A DNA stretch of 64,000 nt from Tricholomella constricta (lineage: Eukaryota > Basidiomycota > Agaricomycetes > Agaricales > Lyophyllaceae): the NCBI GenBank assembly GCA_013368375.1, contig JAACJP010000035.1, positions 372,001 to 436,000 of the forward strand, read 5' to 3'. This document shows, one piece after another, positions 43,746-56,100 of this stretch. Every line of letters starts with the position of its first letter. Within the stretch, counting starts at the first letter, position 1. Under the pieces are notes generated by a model, which worked only from the letters and a program-made list of their open reading frames with translations, made no database searches and was not told the DNA's origin. The position numbers and the translations under genes were made by a program.

Positions 43746-46700
43746 TTACTCTGATTCCTCTCCGCTATCGTCTTCGTCGTCGCTCCTTGTCCTCTCCAAT
43801 CTCTCCCACCAGTGTTCGACCTCCTCCTCCACTTCTGGTTCGTCTTCCATCGTTGGCTGGTTCGGTGCGTTACGGGGGTTGCCCGTTTTGGTGAACGCTC
43901 CGGATTTCTTCAAGAATTTTGCGAGTGCTTCGATACCTTTGGTCGTGCCGAGGAGCTCTTGCATGTCGAGCTCCGGGAAGTCTTCGGTCAGTATGTGTCG
44001 GTGTTCCTCGTACCTCGGGCATTCCGATATGACGTGTTGTCGCGTTTGTATGTTTGCGCCGCATGGGCATTCTACCGGTTCAGTAGGGACGAATCTCGAG
44101 TAGTACTCACCTATGAAAGCGTGGCGTGTGCGGCATTGCGTGATCCTGCTGAAGACTTCGCGTTCCGTAGTTCTGACGTGTTCTCTCGGTTTCCAGGCAG
44201 GTGGGAATTGGTTTGCGATGCCGAAACCGCCTGATGGTGGAGTGCGTTTCCACGATTCTGTCCACCGTGTGAGTATCTCTTCCTTGGACTTACGCATGGC
44301 GTGTGTCAGTGTGACGAATTTTTCTTGCCACATTGTGGCTCCTGCCTTCGCTTCTTCGTCGGCTCTTTCGTTTCCTTTGACGTCCGTGTGTCCTGGGCAC
44401 CATTCGATGTGTACCTTGTGTTCAGGGCTACGGTTTAGGAATTCTACAATTGTTTTGTTAAATGTTACCATGTTAAACTGTCCCGGCGCCGATTTTGGTT
44501 CGAAGATCGACGTTACTGCTGCTGCATTGTCTGCGTAGATGTAGATGTTCTTGACCGTGGGGTGGTGGTGGGTGTATTTTGTTGCTTCTGTGGCTGCGAC
44601 AACGAGGCCCGTTAGTTCCGCGTCGTATACTTCGGCTGTGTGTCCTAGTCCTCCTCGGCGTATGATGACCTCTCGTCCTCCTCGGAAGCCCACTATGCCC
44701 CAGCCTGTGTTCTTTTTCGTGCTGTTCGCTTCGTTTAGCATTGAGCCGTCCGAGTAAACCAGCAGGTTGGATGGGTTAGTTCGGAGGATTCTGGTCCTGT
44801 CGTTGTGCTCTTTGGCGGCGTCTTCCTTCTTGACTTTCGGGTCGGTTCCTCTGATGGTTAATTGTGCGCCGAAGTCTCGGTGCGTCTTACGCCATGGGGG
44901 GGAGATGAATGGGATGATACTCTCACCTTCTGAGGGGCGATACGTTAGCGCCGCGATCTTCTCCAGTTGTGTTCGCTTGGGTGCCTTGCGGCTTCTCGTG
45001 GGTTTCTGTGATGGGAGCGGGGGTGGGGTGGTGGGGTCGAATCCGTTACGCCATTCGTTTGATAGACGTTGGATGATTGGGTTTGTGGTGTTCAGTTTGT
45101 GGAGACGATCTGCATATCTGGCGTTCGCCAGATCGAGTGTTAGGTTGATCGGAGGTATGGCTAGGTCTATCTCGAGGGCTTTGATGGGGGTGGTCCTGAA
45201 GGCGCCTGCGATGTGTCGGAGCGCCGTGTTCTGTACCTTCTCGAGTATGGTGGAGTGTGTTGTCTTGCCCGTCCACCAGATCGGGCTGGCGTAGGTGAGT
45301 ACTGGTGTGATGCACGCTTGGTATAGTGTTCGTAGTTCGAGCTGTGATAGGCCTTTCACTGTGTTGGCTAGCATGCGTGAGCCACGGACCGCGTTACCTG
45401 CGCGGTCGGCGAGTATCCTGACGTGTTGATTGAAGGTGAGGCGTCTGTCGAAGTACACGCCTAGTATTCGGATGGTGTCTCCCGCCGTTATCGTGACATC
45501 GGGTCCATCCGGGGTCGGTAGCCGGATGCTCGGGGAGTGGCCCTTGTCTCTGCGCCATGAGTGGTGCATGAGTTCGTTCTTCTCGGCGGCCGATGATAGT
45601 CCGTTGTTTTCTAGCCAGTCGTTGACGACAATGTAGTTGGATCGGAGTATCTTGACGTTGGTGTCCAGTGTGTCAGACGATACCCGTAACGTACCGTCGT
45701 CGATGTACATGTCTAGTGTGGTGTCTGTGGGGTTGTCAGGTATTCTGGGAGGGCGCGGTCCCCCTGGTCTCAGGGGGGGTGACTTGCGGCTTTCCATGAG
45801 TTCCTGTAGTTCAGCGGTGTATATTACGGAGAGTATTGGGGAGACTGGGGACCCTTGTGGTATACCGTTGGCGACTGGTTTCATGTCTCCTCTGCGTCCG
45901 TCCAGGCATATCGAGGCTTCCCGGTCGCTGAGGAACGATGCCGTCCATTTGACTAATGGTAGGGGGATGCCTTTTCGGCGTAGTTCCCGGAGGAGTCTGG
46001 CGTGGTTGACGTTGTCGAAATACCCTGAGATGTCAAAGGTTAGTACCGATGTCACCTTTTTGTGATTGTGCGCGGCTTGTATGTCTTCAATGTGTGTGAG
46101 TAGGGCGTCGTTTGTACTGCTGTTTGGGCGTCCTCCGAACTGACTGGGTGGGACCAGGTCAGCCTTACCTACCATGTGGGCGAGTCTGCGCGCTACGATC
46201 CCTTCCAGTACCTTTCCTAGGCACTCGAGTAGTTGGATGAGGCGATATGCGCGTGGTTCAGAGTAGTCTGGCTTGTTGGGTTTCCGGAGTGCGACCGCGA
46301 TTGCGCGTCGCCACGTCTTTGGGTGGTGGCCTGTCTGTACGCAGTGGTGCATGAGTGCGAAGATCACGTTTTCGTTGGCTTCCCAGGCCCATCGGACTGT
46401 GTCGAATGTCATCTGGCTCTCGCCGGGGGCCTTTTTGGTGCTGTGTCGGTATATTGCTTCCCTGACTTCGGTGTGTGTTAGTGGTACATGTTCAGCGTCA
46501 TGTTGTTGGGGTAGTGTTAGGTCTGGCCTGTCGTTGTTGGCGAGCCGGGGGGGATAGTGTGTTGCGGAGCACGTCGCATTTGTCTCCGTGTTGTATTGCC
46601 GGGGTTTCGTTCGGTCGTTTAATCGCCGGGGATGGGTAGTTACGCGCTCCTTTGGACCAATTGCGGAATCCCCATATTTCGTCCGGTTTGGCCTCTTCAA

Positions 46701-47865
46701 GTGTCTTGTTTATCCAGGTGCGTCGTTCGTGTTTGAAGAGTCGCTTGAAGTAGTTGTCAGTTTTCTTCAGTGAACTATGGATTACCTCGCAGTGTGTGCC
46801 CCATTGTGTTTTGTGGGCTTGTTGCTGTTGGCGAAGTCTCGTGCGTTCCGCGTTGGCATCGTTCAGGGCGTCCGTCCACCAGGGTTTGGCCTTCTTGGAT
46901 GGTCGTTTCTCCTTTGTTGAAGTTGTTGTGGCGTCCTTCATGGCGTCGGTAAGGAGTTTTACGTCCTCATCCAGTTGCTCCGGTGTCCTGGGATTGTCGA
47001 GGTTCTTTAACTCGAGCCATCTTGGTTCGTTCTTGGCGAGTTCGTTGTCGAACGCATCTTTCCAAGCCTTCGAGTCAGCGTCTTTGAAGTTGAATTTCGT
47101 ACCTGTGATGTTTTCTATCTCGGCACTTCCGTGGTCGATGACCCATCTTAGTGCGTGGTGGTCGGATCCGCATGACGCCGAGTCATCTATTGTCCACTCC
47201 TTGGTAGCGTCGAGGTCTATTGCGGCTGGGTTGGCGAATGTGAGGTCGATCACTGTGGTGGCGCCTCGTGATCTGTGTTCGAAGTAAGTGGGTGTACCTT
47301 TGTCGTTAAGGAGGGAGTATCCTTGTCCGCGTAGCCATTCGACGAGTTGTCTTGTTTTTGTCGATGGCGGTCTGTTCCCGATGCTCCAGTCCGGGTGATG
47401 TTGATTCCAGTCCCCGCTGATGATGACCGGGTCGTCTTCTGGTAGGCGTAGTGTTTGTAGTCTGACCGAAGCGTCGGGCCTGCGGTCGGTCGGGTTTTTG
47501 CTTCGTGGTTGGTTGTAGATGTTTACTATGGTCGTCGTGGGGTAGTTGGCCTGTTGGATGTCGAGCACCTGGATGTCGAGGTCCTGTGCTATGTCAGATC
47601 GCAGCGTGACTGAGAAGTCCGGTCGGGAGTTGACGTAGGCCATGACTCGTGGCCTATGTCCTCGGGGGATGGTAGCGATCGGGAGTATAGGGGTCCAGAC
47701 GTGGTGTGCGACCGGTCCGACTTGGTCGTTCCCGATTTTGTCCCACCACGGTTCCGTGACGAGGATTAGATCGAATCTGTCTGTGTATGTATTTAGTAGT
47801 GTGTGGCAGACCGTGTTGCTTCGGTTAGTGTTTAGCTGTAGTATACGGATGGGTTGTGTCTTCAT
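43746..47865 (-). CDS. LINE ORF2: endonuclease, reverse transcriptase, RNase H (one frameshift)
   Basis: The start ATG at 47865 overlaps the ORF1 stop as ATGA. The N-terminal part is an APE-type endonuclease: RILQLNTNRSN, VTEPWW, IISGDWNQHHPDW and SCGSDHHAL. It then shifts frame at a C7 run (46547-46553). One frame ends at 46498, and the next frame carries on from about 46550 (PPRLANNDRPDL). The RT has FGGRPNSSTNDALLTHIEDI, VLTFDISGYFDNV, GIPQGSPVSPILS and the catalytic YIDDGT. The RNase H has VYSDGSMLNEA, AELTGL, IYADNAAAV and EWCPGHTDVKGNERADE. A terminal Cys/His motif (CPCGANIQTRQHVISECPRY) follows. All catalytic residues appear present, so one base separates this copy from an intact ORF2. 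Confidence 0.88.
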
Positions 47866-49805
47866 GATGGGACATTACCGGCGTATGTGTCGTGCGATGC
47901 TATCGATCCTCTAGGTTGTATTTGATAGGTGTCCTGGGGGTCTGGTGGTCCTGCGTCGTTTGGTGTTTTCTTGGGGCGCGATTTCTTCAGGATGCCTTGG
48001 GCGGTCTTGATCCTTGCGGTTCCCCATTCCGTCGGGAGTTGTATGTCGTGATCTTCGGTGTCCATGTAGTCTTCGGTGTCCATGTCTTCCAGTTCCTCTC
48101 CTTGTGTGTCTTGAGTATGGACGGTGCGGCCGTTCGTTTCGCTGGCAGGTGTCCGTGGGTCGGTTGTCTGCGTTAGTGTTGTGTGCGGCGTTGTCGTGGC
48201 CGTTGTCGTTGGTGTGGCTGTCACCTTGGTTGTAGGTTTCTTCTTGCTGGGGGCCCTCGTTTTGCCTCCTCCGTTGGCCTGTTTCTTTGTTTCTTTGGAT
48301 GTGCCCGCTGCGCGGGCGCGTTCTGCGCACTTGCGGTTAGTGGCCGGGTGGTCATCGCCGCAGTTGGTGCACTTGAATTGTTGGCGGTTGGTGGTTGAGT
48401 CGTCTGTGGGCGGGTTCCTGTGGTCGCGTTCCTGGTGGGGGCCTGCGCAGATGCGACATTTGGTGTCGTTCCTGCAGCGTCCGGTGTGGTGTCCGTAGGC
48501 CCAGCAGTTGCTGCATTGCGTTACGGGTGGGCGGTCTGTGTGCAGTACCACCTCGCAAAAGCGTGCAAAGGCGGCTACCCGCTTGGTGGCGAGGAGGGCC
48601 TTGGCGTCGTCCTCCGACTTGAATTCAAGTACGACGGATGAGAACTCTTGCTCCCAAAGATCCACCTCGGCTTTCACCCATCTTGGAGGTCCTGTCGGGC
48701 TCACCTTGTCCATTACCGGGTTGTTCAGCTTGAGTTCCTCCGCGATCTCTTCGGGGGTGTTTATTCTTCCGCTGTCCCTTCCCGTCCATAATCCATTGAT
48801 CCGGACTTTGAAGCGCCTGTCGTCGGTGACTAGTTCGATCGCGTCGGGTGATGTCCCGAGGGTAAGGAGGATGTCGATGAATTTATGTGCATGGGTTTTG
48901 AGTTCCGCTCCTGTTTGGTCCTCGCGGGTCATGAGGATAAGGTTGGAGCGGTAGTTGTACCTGGCTGATGCGATGCGGATATGCTTCGAGTCCTCGTGTA
49001 GTGCGAGGCGGTCATTTATGGCTGTGACGGCTGTCCTCTCCGGCAGACGGTCCTGGGCTAGGGGACCGGCGCGTGAGACGACGACGAGGCGGGCGGGGTG
49101 GTGCGAGTCTAGTGGGGATCTGGGGCTGGGTAGTTTGGGTATGACGTTTGCGGGGTTTGGTTTGGATTGGGCTTTGGAAGGTTTGAGGATCGGTCCTGTG
49201 GCGACGACCGTCCTGGGTCCTTGGGGATCGCGGGGTGTACTCGCGCTGGACTTGCCGGTGCTGGGCTTCGGATTGCCATCCATTCTCTCGTTTAATGTGT
49301 GTACGGCCTTGGTGAGCTCTTCGATTGCTTTCGTGGTCAACACGTCGTTTCTTGATTCTAGTACGGAGTCAGCCACATTGCTGGGGGTTGGGGACACACC
49401 TGGCTCTTTGAGGACGTCCGGGAAGAACTTCGACACGATGGTCTTGGTCAGTTCCTTGGTCTCCGGTGCCCAGTTGTGGTGGTCCGAGAAGTGTGTAAGT
49501 TTGTCGGCTATGAAGTGCAGGAGTTCAATGATGACTTGTTCGGTGGGATGGTTGGTGGCGGGTGGTGCCTCTTCTTCCCCGGACGACGTGTCCATATCTG
49601 AGTGGTGCATGCTTATGGGGGAGATGCGAGGGCCGGGGCGTGCAATCTTGCGGGTGGGTGTTTGGGGGGTGGTGACGGCGTGTTCCTTGCGTTTTCCTGT
49701 GCTTCGTTGCGGTGTTGCGGTTAGGCGTGCTCGCTCAGCATAGCTTTCGCTGGGGGGTTTCTTGGGTCTGTGGAATTCGAATGTATTTACGCTGGGTGCT
49801 TGCAT
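47862..49805 (-). CDS. LINE ORF1: Gag-like nucleic-acid-binding protein
   Basis: About 647 residues from the ATG at 49805 (MQAPSVNTFEFHRPKKPPSE). The N-terminal half is low-complexity and basic/Pro-rich. A central globular region follows (LILMTREDQTGAELKTHAHK). Near the C-terminus are CCHC-type knuckles: CSNCWAYGHHTGRCRND, CRICAGPHQERDH, and a third Cys/His cluster CTNCGDDHPATNRKCA. The acidic C-terminus (EELEDMDTEDYMDTED) ends at a TGA that overlaps the ORF2 start. It should coat element RNA. Confidence 0.85.
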   Translation of the reverse strand: MQAPSVNTFEFHRPKKPPSESYAERARLTATPQRSTGKRKEHAVTTPQTPTRKIARPGPRISPISMHHSDMDTSSGEEEAPPATNHPTEQVIIELLHFIADKLTHFSDHHNWAPETKELTKTIVSKFFPDVLKEPGVSPTPSNVADSVLESRNDVLTTKAIEELTKAVHTLNERMDGNPKPSTGKSSASTPRDPQGPRTVVATGPILKPSKAQSKPNPANVIPKLPSPRSPLDSHHPARLVVVSRAGPLAQDRLPERTAVTAINDRLALHEDSKHIRIASARYNYRSNLILMTREDQTGAELKTHAHKFIDILLTLGTSPDAIELVTDDRRFKVRINGLWTGRDSGRINTPEEIAEELKLNNPVMDKVSPTGPPRWVKAEVDLWEQEFSSVVLEFKSEDDAKALLATKRVAAFARFCEVVLHTDRPPVTQCSNCWAYGHHTGRCRNDTKCRICAGPHQERDHRNPPTDDSTTNRQQFKCTNCGDDHPATNRKCAERARAAGTSKETKKQANGGGKTRAPSKKKPTTKVTATPTTTATTTPHTTLTQTTDPRTPASETNGRTVHTQDTQGEELEDMDTEDYMDTEDHDIQLPTEWGTARIKTAQGILKKSRPKKTPNDAGPPDPQDTYQIQPRGSIASHDTYAGNVPS

Positions 49806-49879
49806 TTTTGCGAGCGATCTGCCTCCTACGGTGAGCGTGGGAAAGTAGCTCACAGTGGTGGTAACGGATCAAGGAGCCT

Positions 49880-49893
49880 TGCTCAGGGTCAGA
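49880..49893. repeat. LINE target-site duplication, 5' copy
   Basis: Identical 14 bp to 43175-43188. Confidence 0.85.
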
Positions 49894-49926
49894 GTCAGAG
49901 TCAATAACTAACTGCGTCATGTGCCC
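49894..49926 (-). pseudogene. 5' half of the tRNA-Ala-like target of the LINE
   Basis: The minus strand reads gggcacatgacgcagtta, closely matching the acceptor and D-arm of tRNA-Ala. The LINE insertion follows at the anticodon region. Confidence 0.65.
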
Positions 49927-50136
49927 ATATTGGCAACATCAGAAGAATCACAGCAAGTTTCGGAGATAATTTTAAGGACTTTCAACGACTTTGACTCTCA
50001 GCCAACTTTTAACACCTTTCGTATTTAGTTCGAGACTCCTTTCAAGTCTTTCGATCCTTTTCAGATCTCAAGTCATGTTTATCGAGAAAAAAATCAAGTC
50101 AATGTAAAGTAGCCTGAAAATACATTTAAAGTTATT

Positions 50137-53100
50137 TTAAAATGCAACTTCATGCGCATGATGATCTGCAAATTTGTTAACGTAGAATGAATGAAAATGA
50201 TCCAAGGCATTGGTGTGATCCAGACCATACAAAAGAAGGAGATGCCGGCCAGCAATGCCGAGGAGATGCGCACCGCGCATGATGGAATCCAAATGAATGA
50301 CCTCAAGAACCCGACGGGTGCGGCCTCGCACTAGCCGAACATCAGGCTCCACCATCCACATCCCTGTATCTGGACAGGGGAGCTCATCTAATGGTGAGAA
50401 CCAATTCACGAGCGCACAAGGGTACGTCGTGCCTTGATGGTTAAAAGAAAAAAAAAGAAAGACCCGCGCAACATGCAGCCCTTTAAATCCTGGGTCGTCC
50501 GACTTCCCAATGAAGACACAGTCGTATCGCGGAGCCCCACCATACCACGACTTCATAGATCGAATCCGTTCATGCCGCATCCCTCCATCCCCGGAAAGAT
50601 CACTTGGTGCGTAAAAGACTGCACGCGCCGAATTGAAAACCTTCACTGTTCCAATAATCACAGGAAGCTCGTCATGTGGAACGCCGGAGCCAGGAATAGC
50701 GGCGTCGGGATGGAGTTGATTATAAAGAAAGCGAGCCGTGAGCTCCGGAAGGTCGTGTCGTTTAAGATGGCCAGCGAGCGAATGGATGTTTGATGGCAGG
50801 TTGCGAACTGTAGGATGAGAAATATTTGAATAAGTCGCGCAGTAAATGATCATTAGACATTACGCACCATGTGTCTTGGCCAAGGATACCTCTGACATCG
50901 ACCGAGGTCCATCCAGTGCTCCCTCCTCCTGATTCTCACGGGGGATCTGCGCGGGTAGCAAAGTTGCACGCGACGACGACTGTGTGCCATTGAGTTGACG
51001 AAGGGCTGCGATAATGGGGGTTTCAGGGCCATCGAGCATGTGTCGGGCTTTGAAAAAGGTGCGCGCAGCAGCGAGCTTGTCAAGACGTTGATTTGTGATG
51101 AGCATTTGGCCAAGGGGTTTGTTTTTGTTAGAGCGGCGGTATGGGCGCTTTACCGCCTTTATATGTTTTGACTCGGTGATTGAGGAACAGAGGCCGTTTG
51201 GAGCACCGAACTGCTTGATGAGGGAGGGGTAGTGGGAAAGGGCATGTTGACGTGGGAGTGAAAATCCTTCTGCTCGAACGCCGGTATTGCGAAATACCTC
51301 ACGATAATGATGGAAGCGTGCCAAAGCAGCTTCGATCTCAGCGAGGGTGTCTTGGTCGATGGTGGAGCGGCGCACAAGGTAGCAAAAATCGATCAAGGCT
51401 GCAACGGCACGTGTCATCCACGCAGGTACATGCCCATGTATTGCAGCAAGGTAAACCTGGCAGCAGGTAAGGGGCGGAAGCATTTAATATATAGTGAAGA
51501 GCATACCTTCATCAGTCCCTTAGAATCGTTCCCTGTCCACTGCTTGAAGCCTCTGCCCTGCGAAAAACGTCGAAGACCAGGAAAAGGGGGAGCCGCGGAT
51601 ATTCTGAACAGATATTGAGGAATTGGTACATTAGACATTGTGAGAAAGACATACCGACGATCGATATCAGCCAGAATTTCTGCGGCGCGCCCCGGCGTGT
51701 CTTGGTGTACCAACTTGATGTAAGCCTCGATCCAATCGACGAGGTGGTCCTTGAAGGTGCCCTTGATGATCTGGTGGAGAAGGTCGGGGGCAATGAGCTC
51801 GTGGATGTCGGCCCTTGGAAAGTAATCGGTAAACGGCTGGGAAGGGCAAGAAGGTTAATAAGGAAAATGATGAAAGTTGGTACCGAACATACAATTAGAT
51901 CTCCAACGACACCGTAATGGTCCCATAGATCCTTCAACGTAAATGTTTCGAGCAGTTTTGAAGTGTGTTGATGTGATCGATACATGGCATCACCATCGAG
52001 GTTTTCGGGGCGCGCCGTACATCTGTAGCATAGGTTCAGTTTGAAGGATAGATGAAAGAAAGTTGAAGCACACATTGCACACCAGTTCTGAACAATACAT
52101 GCGAGAAGGGCCTGCTCAGGATAATCTGCGATGTATGGCCCCAGACCATAGATGACCCTCCGATAGTGTCCGTCGGCGCATTTGGTAACACGCGGAGTTG
52201 TCATGTGAGGGCGAAGAGAGCTTAGGATGTGTTCCAGTGATGCATGGAACAGCTGGCGACGAAACTTTCTGAATTCGGCCGAGTCCTTATGTTCCCGGGA
52301 GGCTGTTGTAAGGACGCAGGTCCAGACTGGTCACCTGTTGTTGGCATTGTTTGGCAACGCCTTCGGCGTTGCCTATATCTATTGTTTATATCTATTATTT
52401 TAAGTAGATCTTCGCAACTTCATGTATAACTAGCAGAAAAATGACATCTGGTCAAGCTCAGTTATAGTGTGAAGGCGAGGTCGTCCTTGTAGCACCGCTA
52501 CATTTTTTTGAGCTATCCAGCTCTACTGCTATATACAGCTATATCCCGCTATATCCCGCTATCTGCTTCTTTTCTCATTCTGGCCACTCAAACCCCTTTT
52601 GGCCAACACCGACATCTTGATATGACATCGAGAACCACCCAGGACCATGCGACACGCGCATGGACACACGAGGCCGCGGACACGCGGCCACGTCACTCGT
52701 CGGAACCGCAGCTTGCGGCCCCGAGAGGCTTCTCGATGCTCGAAGCATCGAAATTGATGCCACGTCACATGGCAGAACCGCCGGCGACGGCTTCTTCGAG
52801 CAAACTCGAGCCGTACCTATGGAACGGCACAGGCGAATCTTCGTCGCCTGTGCACGAAGATTGGATCGAGCTCGCCCTTTTACGGCGCGAGCTTCAGTTA
52901 TTTTGGGCGGCTACGAGGATAACCGACGAAACTCATCGACGTAGGCTCGAAGCCTGTGCTGAACACAATGTATCTGAGTACTTTGGACGAATATACATTG
53001 ATGTAGGACATACAGAGTACCTACAACGATACATGGATGCGCTACGCGCACGCTATTGCGACTGGTGCGGTCAAGGAACCGCACCGACTACAAGCGCTAC

Positions 53101-56100
53101 ACCTTCGATTTGGGAGGCCAAACTCGAAGCGTTTTGGGAGACGACGGATGTCCAGAGCAAATACCGGCGTCGGAGGCTGCTAGAGGCCACCGAGAAGATG
53201 TATCAGAAGTACGGTGCCACACGTATGCATCGTACGGCGGTCGGCGACTCATACACCGACAAAACTATAACGACACTTCGTGATGTCGTGGAAATCTATA
53301 GGAAGCGGCGTCCGAAGGACGCAAAACGAGGGGCATCGCAATCTTGCGATGCAAGTACGACAGCGTTGCAGGCGCAATCAATGACGAAACCAGCGGGACC
53401 ATCAGGTGATGGTCCTAAAAATGCACACTCGGACGGCTTGAGTGCTGCCCCCTTCCGATCCATAGTGAAGCGCTCCGAAAGACGCGAGGGCAATGGCCTC
53501 GCATCGGTGAACGTCACATATCGTGGCGGACACGATGACTGCGACTGGCGAGCACCGTCTCTGACGCATGATTCAAGTATGCGAAGGAGGTCACGGCCCA
53601 GGCATGAGGCCCTCAATCAGGGCAACATCGAGAGTATCGTCGAGCATCGGAGGATGCTCAAGGAGACACGAACCGAGGAGAACGCCGTATCCAAACGACG
53701 TTCTGGTGGAGGGGAGAGGTACCAGAGCAGTAGCCACCACCCCACAAACGAGACGATGAAGGAAACGTCGCAGAGCGACGTCTTACGACCCATGATGTCC
53801 AGCAAAGGCGCAACAGCCGCTGGCAGGAAAAGCGCCAGCGACACAATGTCGGAGGTGTCGAAGATACGACCTCCGAAGGCCGAGGTGCACCAGAAGGGCG
53901 CAGGAAACGAGCACCGACAGAGTATGGTCTGGATAGACCATACTATAGTTGATGGCGCGCGGCAAGGCCGTGCACATCGAATCGAATTGCACTTAGAAGG
54001 TGCACAGGAGGACAGCAAGCGTCCTCCTACCAAGCACATGGACAGGCCTGCACCAGCGCGTTCAATAGCCCGCAAGTGTTCATCGTCTGGGTATTTCATA
54101 CCCAGACCCTCTAGTGGCACTGTTGCTGTCACACCGGTGTCAGAGAGCGCCAGCGTGCGCCCTCAACCAGAACGAGCATCGGAGCACCCAAGAAGAGGTG
54201 CCGTCAGTGATGGCGGAAAAACGATTGTGCCCCAGATGATTGTGAGGCACCAGAACGGACCAAGGGGCTTACCTGGACAGCAGAGTGATGGGCATAGCCC
54301 AGCATCGAACTCGAGCGCAGCACGTCTAGTTAAAGATGTGCAAGGCAGGCATCCGACGTTAATGGATGTGCGGACAGACGTCCGCAAGGGAGGAGATGGG
54401 TGTGGCAAACACCCATCGAGAATGCTTGAACGCCACGGGACGACAAACGCAAAGGTGCAGATGCCGGCATACCCAGAGGCGGACTTCCACATTGCGTGGT
54501 GGATAGCACGACGCATCGACGACGGAAGCGACTGGAACGAGACGTTCCGGGAGCTAATGCACGATCGAACGGAAGACGATGTGCGCCGGGTTTGGAGGTG
54601 GGTGATGTACCACCTCCGGCATCACAGAGAGGAACTCCATGCGAACACGGGGTTAATGGGCGTCAAGTCTGTTCCGGAGACGGCGTCAAGCGCTGTATCT
54701 GATGATGGATCTAGTGACCGACTCAGTGAGGTGGGAAGGTCAAGATCGAATTCGCAAAATGGGCAGGAGCGAACACGCACCCCTGATCATGTCCTAGACT
54801 GGTTGGAGGGTAACTCGAGCACCTACTCACGCAGTATTAGTGCGAGTAGGGACAACTACAACATGGTGGTACCGACACCATCGGTAGTTCGGAACGAAAT
54901 GGCCACCGAACGTTTAGCGTGTATGCGCCAAATTGTTCATCGCACATATGGCGATGAACTGGAAGGGGAAGGCGACGAGAATGGTGAGCGGTCCGAAGGC
55001 CATTCGGAATGCTCAGAAGCATGGCATGTCCGAACATATGAATGTGAGGACGCATGCCATGAATACCAGTACTTCGATGAAGACGGGAAGGAAATTCACG
55101 TCTACGAAGTGGAGAGCGATGGGGAAACCAGCGCTCTCGAGGTGGAATATGATAGCCACCGTGAACGTGGTAGCTATCAAGAGGAGGAGGAGAGTGGCGC
55201 TGAGCACAGCGGCTCGGAAGACGCTCGTTTTAACGACGAGCAAGAGAGTGGCGCTGCACATAGCGGGCCAGAAGATGCTCGTTCAAACGACAAGCAAAGC
55301 GACGAAAGCGCTCTTTATGATGATAACGAGTGCACCGATTCCGATTGAGCGTGTTGGGCTCAGTGTGCCCAACAGTTCCTATCCAGGTCTTTGAGATGCG
55401 ATATGAGACGCATCAGTCCGGCAGCCGTATCGGTTATGTGTCGACGTTGATAACGTTGAGGTGGCAGCCTACGCGACTTTAACCACAGTCGCAGCGATGT
55501 CTATCGCTGAAACCCTTGTGGCGTATACGTCGGCGCGATAAATAGCGCCTCAGTCTTCTGCGGTAGTTCAACCAGCCCTGGTCTGGCAGTCGCAATAGCT
55601 GTCGACGAGGAGTCGAAGACGGAGCCAAAAAATCGATGAAGCCATAAATTACTGGCTGACGACTCGATTGGCGACTATTCTCAACTTAGGCGCGAAAGTC
55701 ATCGTTGGGCATTATGTGTCCAACCCTAGCCAGTACGTCCGCGGAACATGGATGCCAATCTCTCAGAGACTGGAGGAACAAGTCGCGTCGACAGAATCGA
55801 CACTACGTTAGGGCCATGACCTAACATTATCATTATTCCATATCGTCGGGGTACCAATACCCAGACGCGACAACTGTGGCGCATAAAATATGCGCAATAC
55901 ATTTGACTATTATTGCGCGTACTGTACGCGCAATATATTCGACATATTCATCCCTCGACATCCGCCCGGGTGTAAAGATTGCTGAGTGCAATCTTAAAGG
56001 GGGGTATGTAAGGACGCAGGTCCAGACTGGTCACCTGTTGTTGGCATTGTTTGGCAACGCCTTCGGCGTTGCCTATATCTATTGTTTATATCTATTATTT

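Larger units (their letters stand above)
43189..49879 (-). mobile_element. Tad1-like LINE (non-LTR retrotransposon), nearly complete
   Basis: 6691 bp between exact 14-bp target duplications. On the minus strand the element has a short 5' UTR (about 74 bp), ORF1 with zinc knuckles, and ORF2 with endonuclease, RT, RNase H and a Cys/His motif. A 3' UTR of about 550 bp follows. It ends in a cat trinucleotide tail (reverse complement of the atgatg run at 43188-43202). RT plus RNase H and this ORF plan fit the fungal Tad1 clade. ORF2 has one frameshift. Confidence 0.92.
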
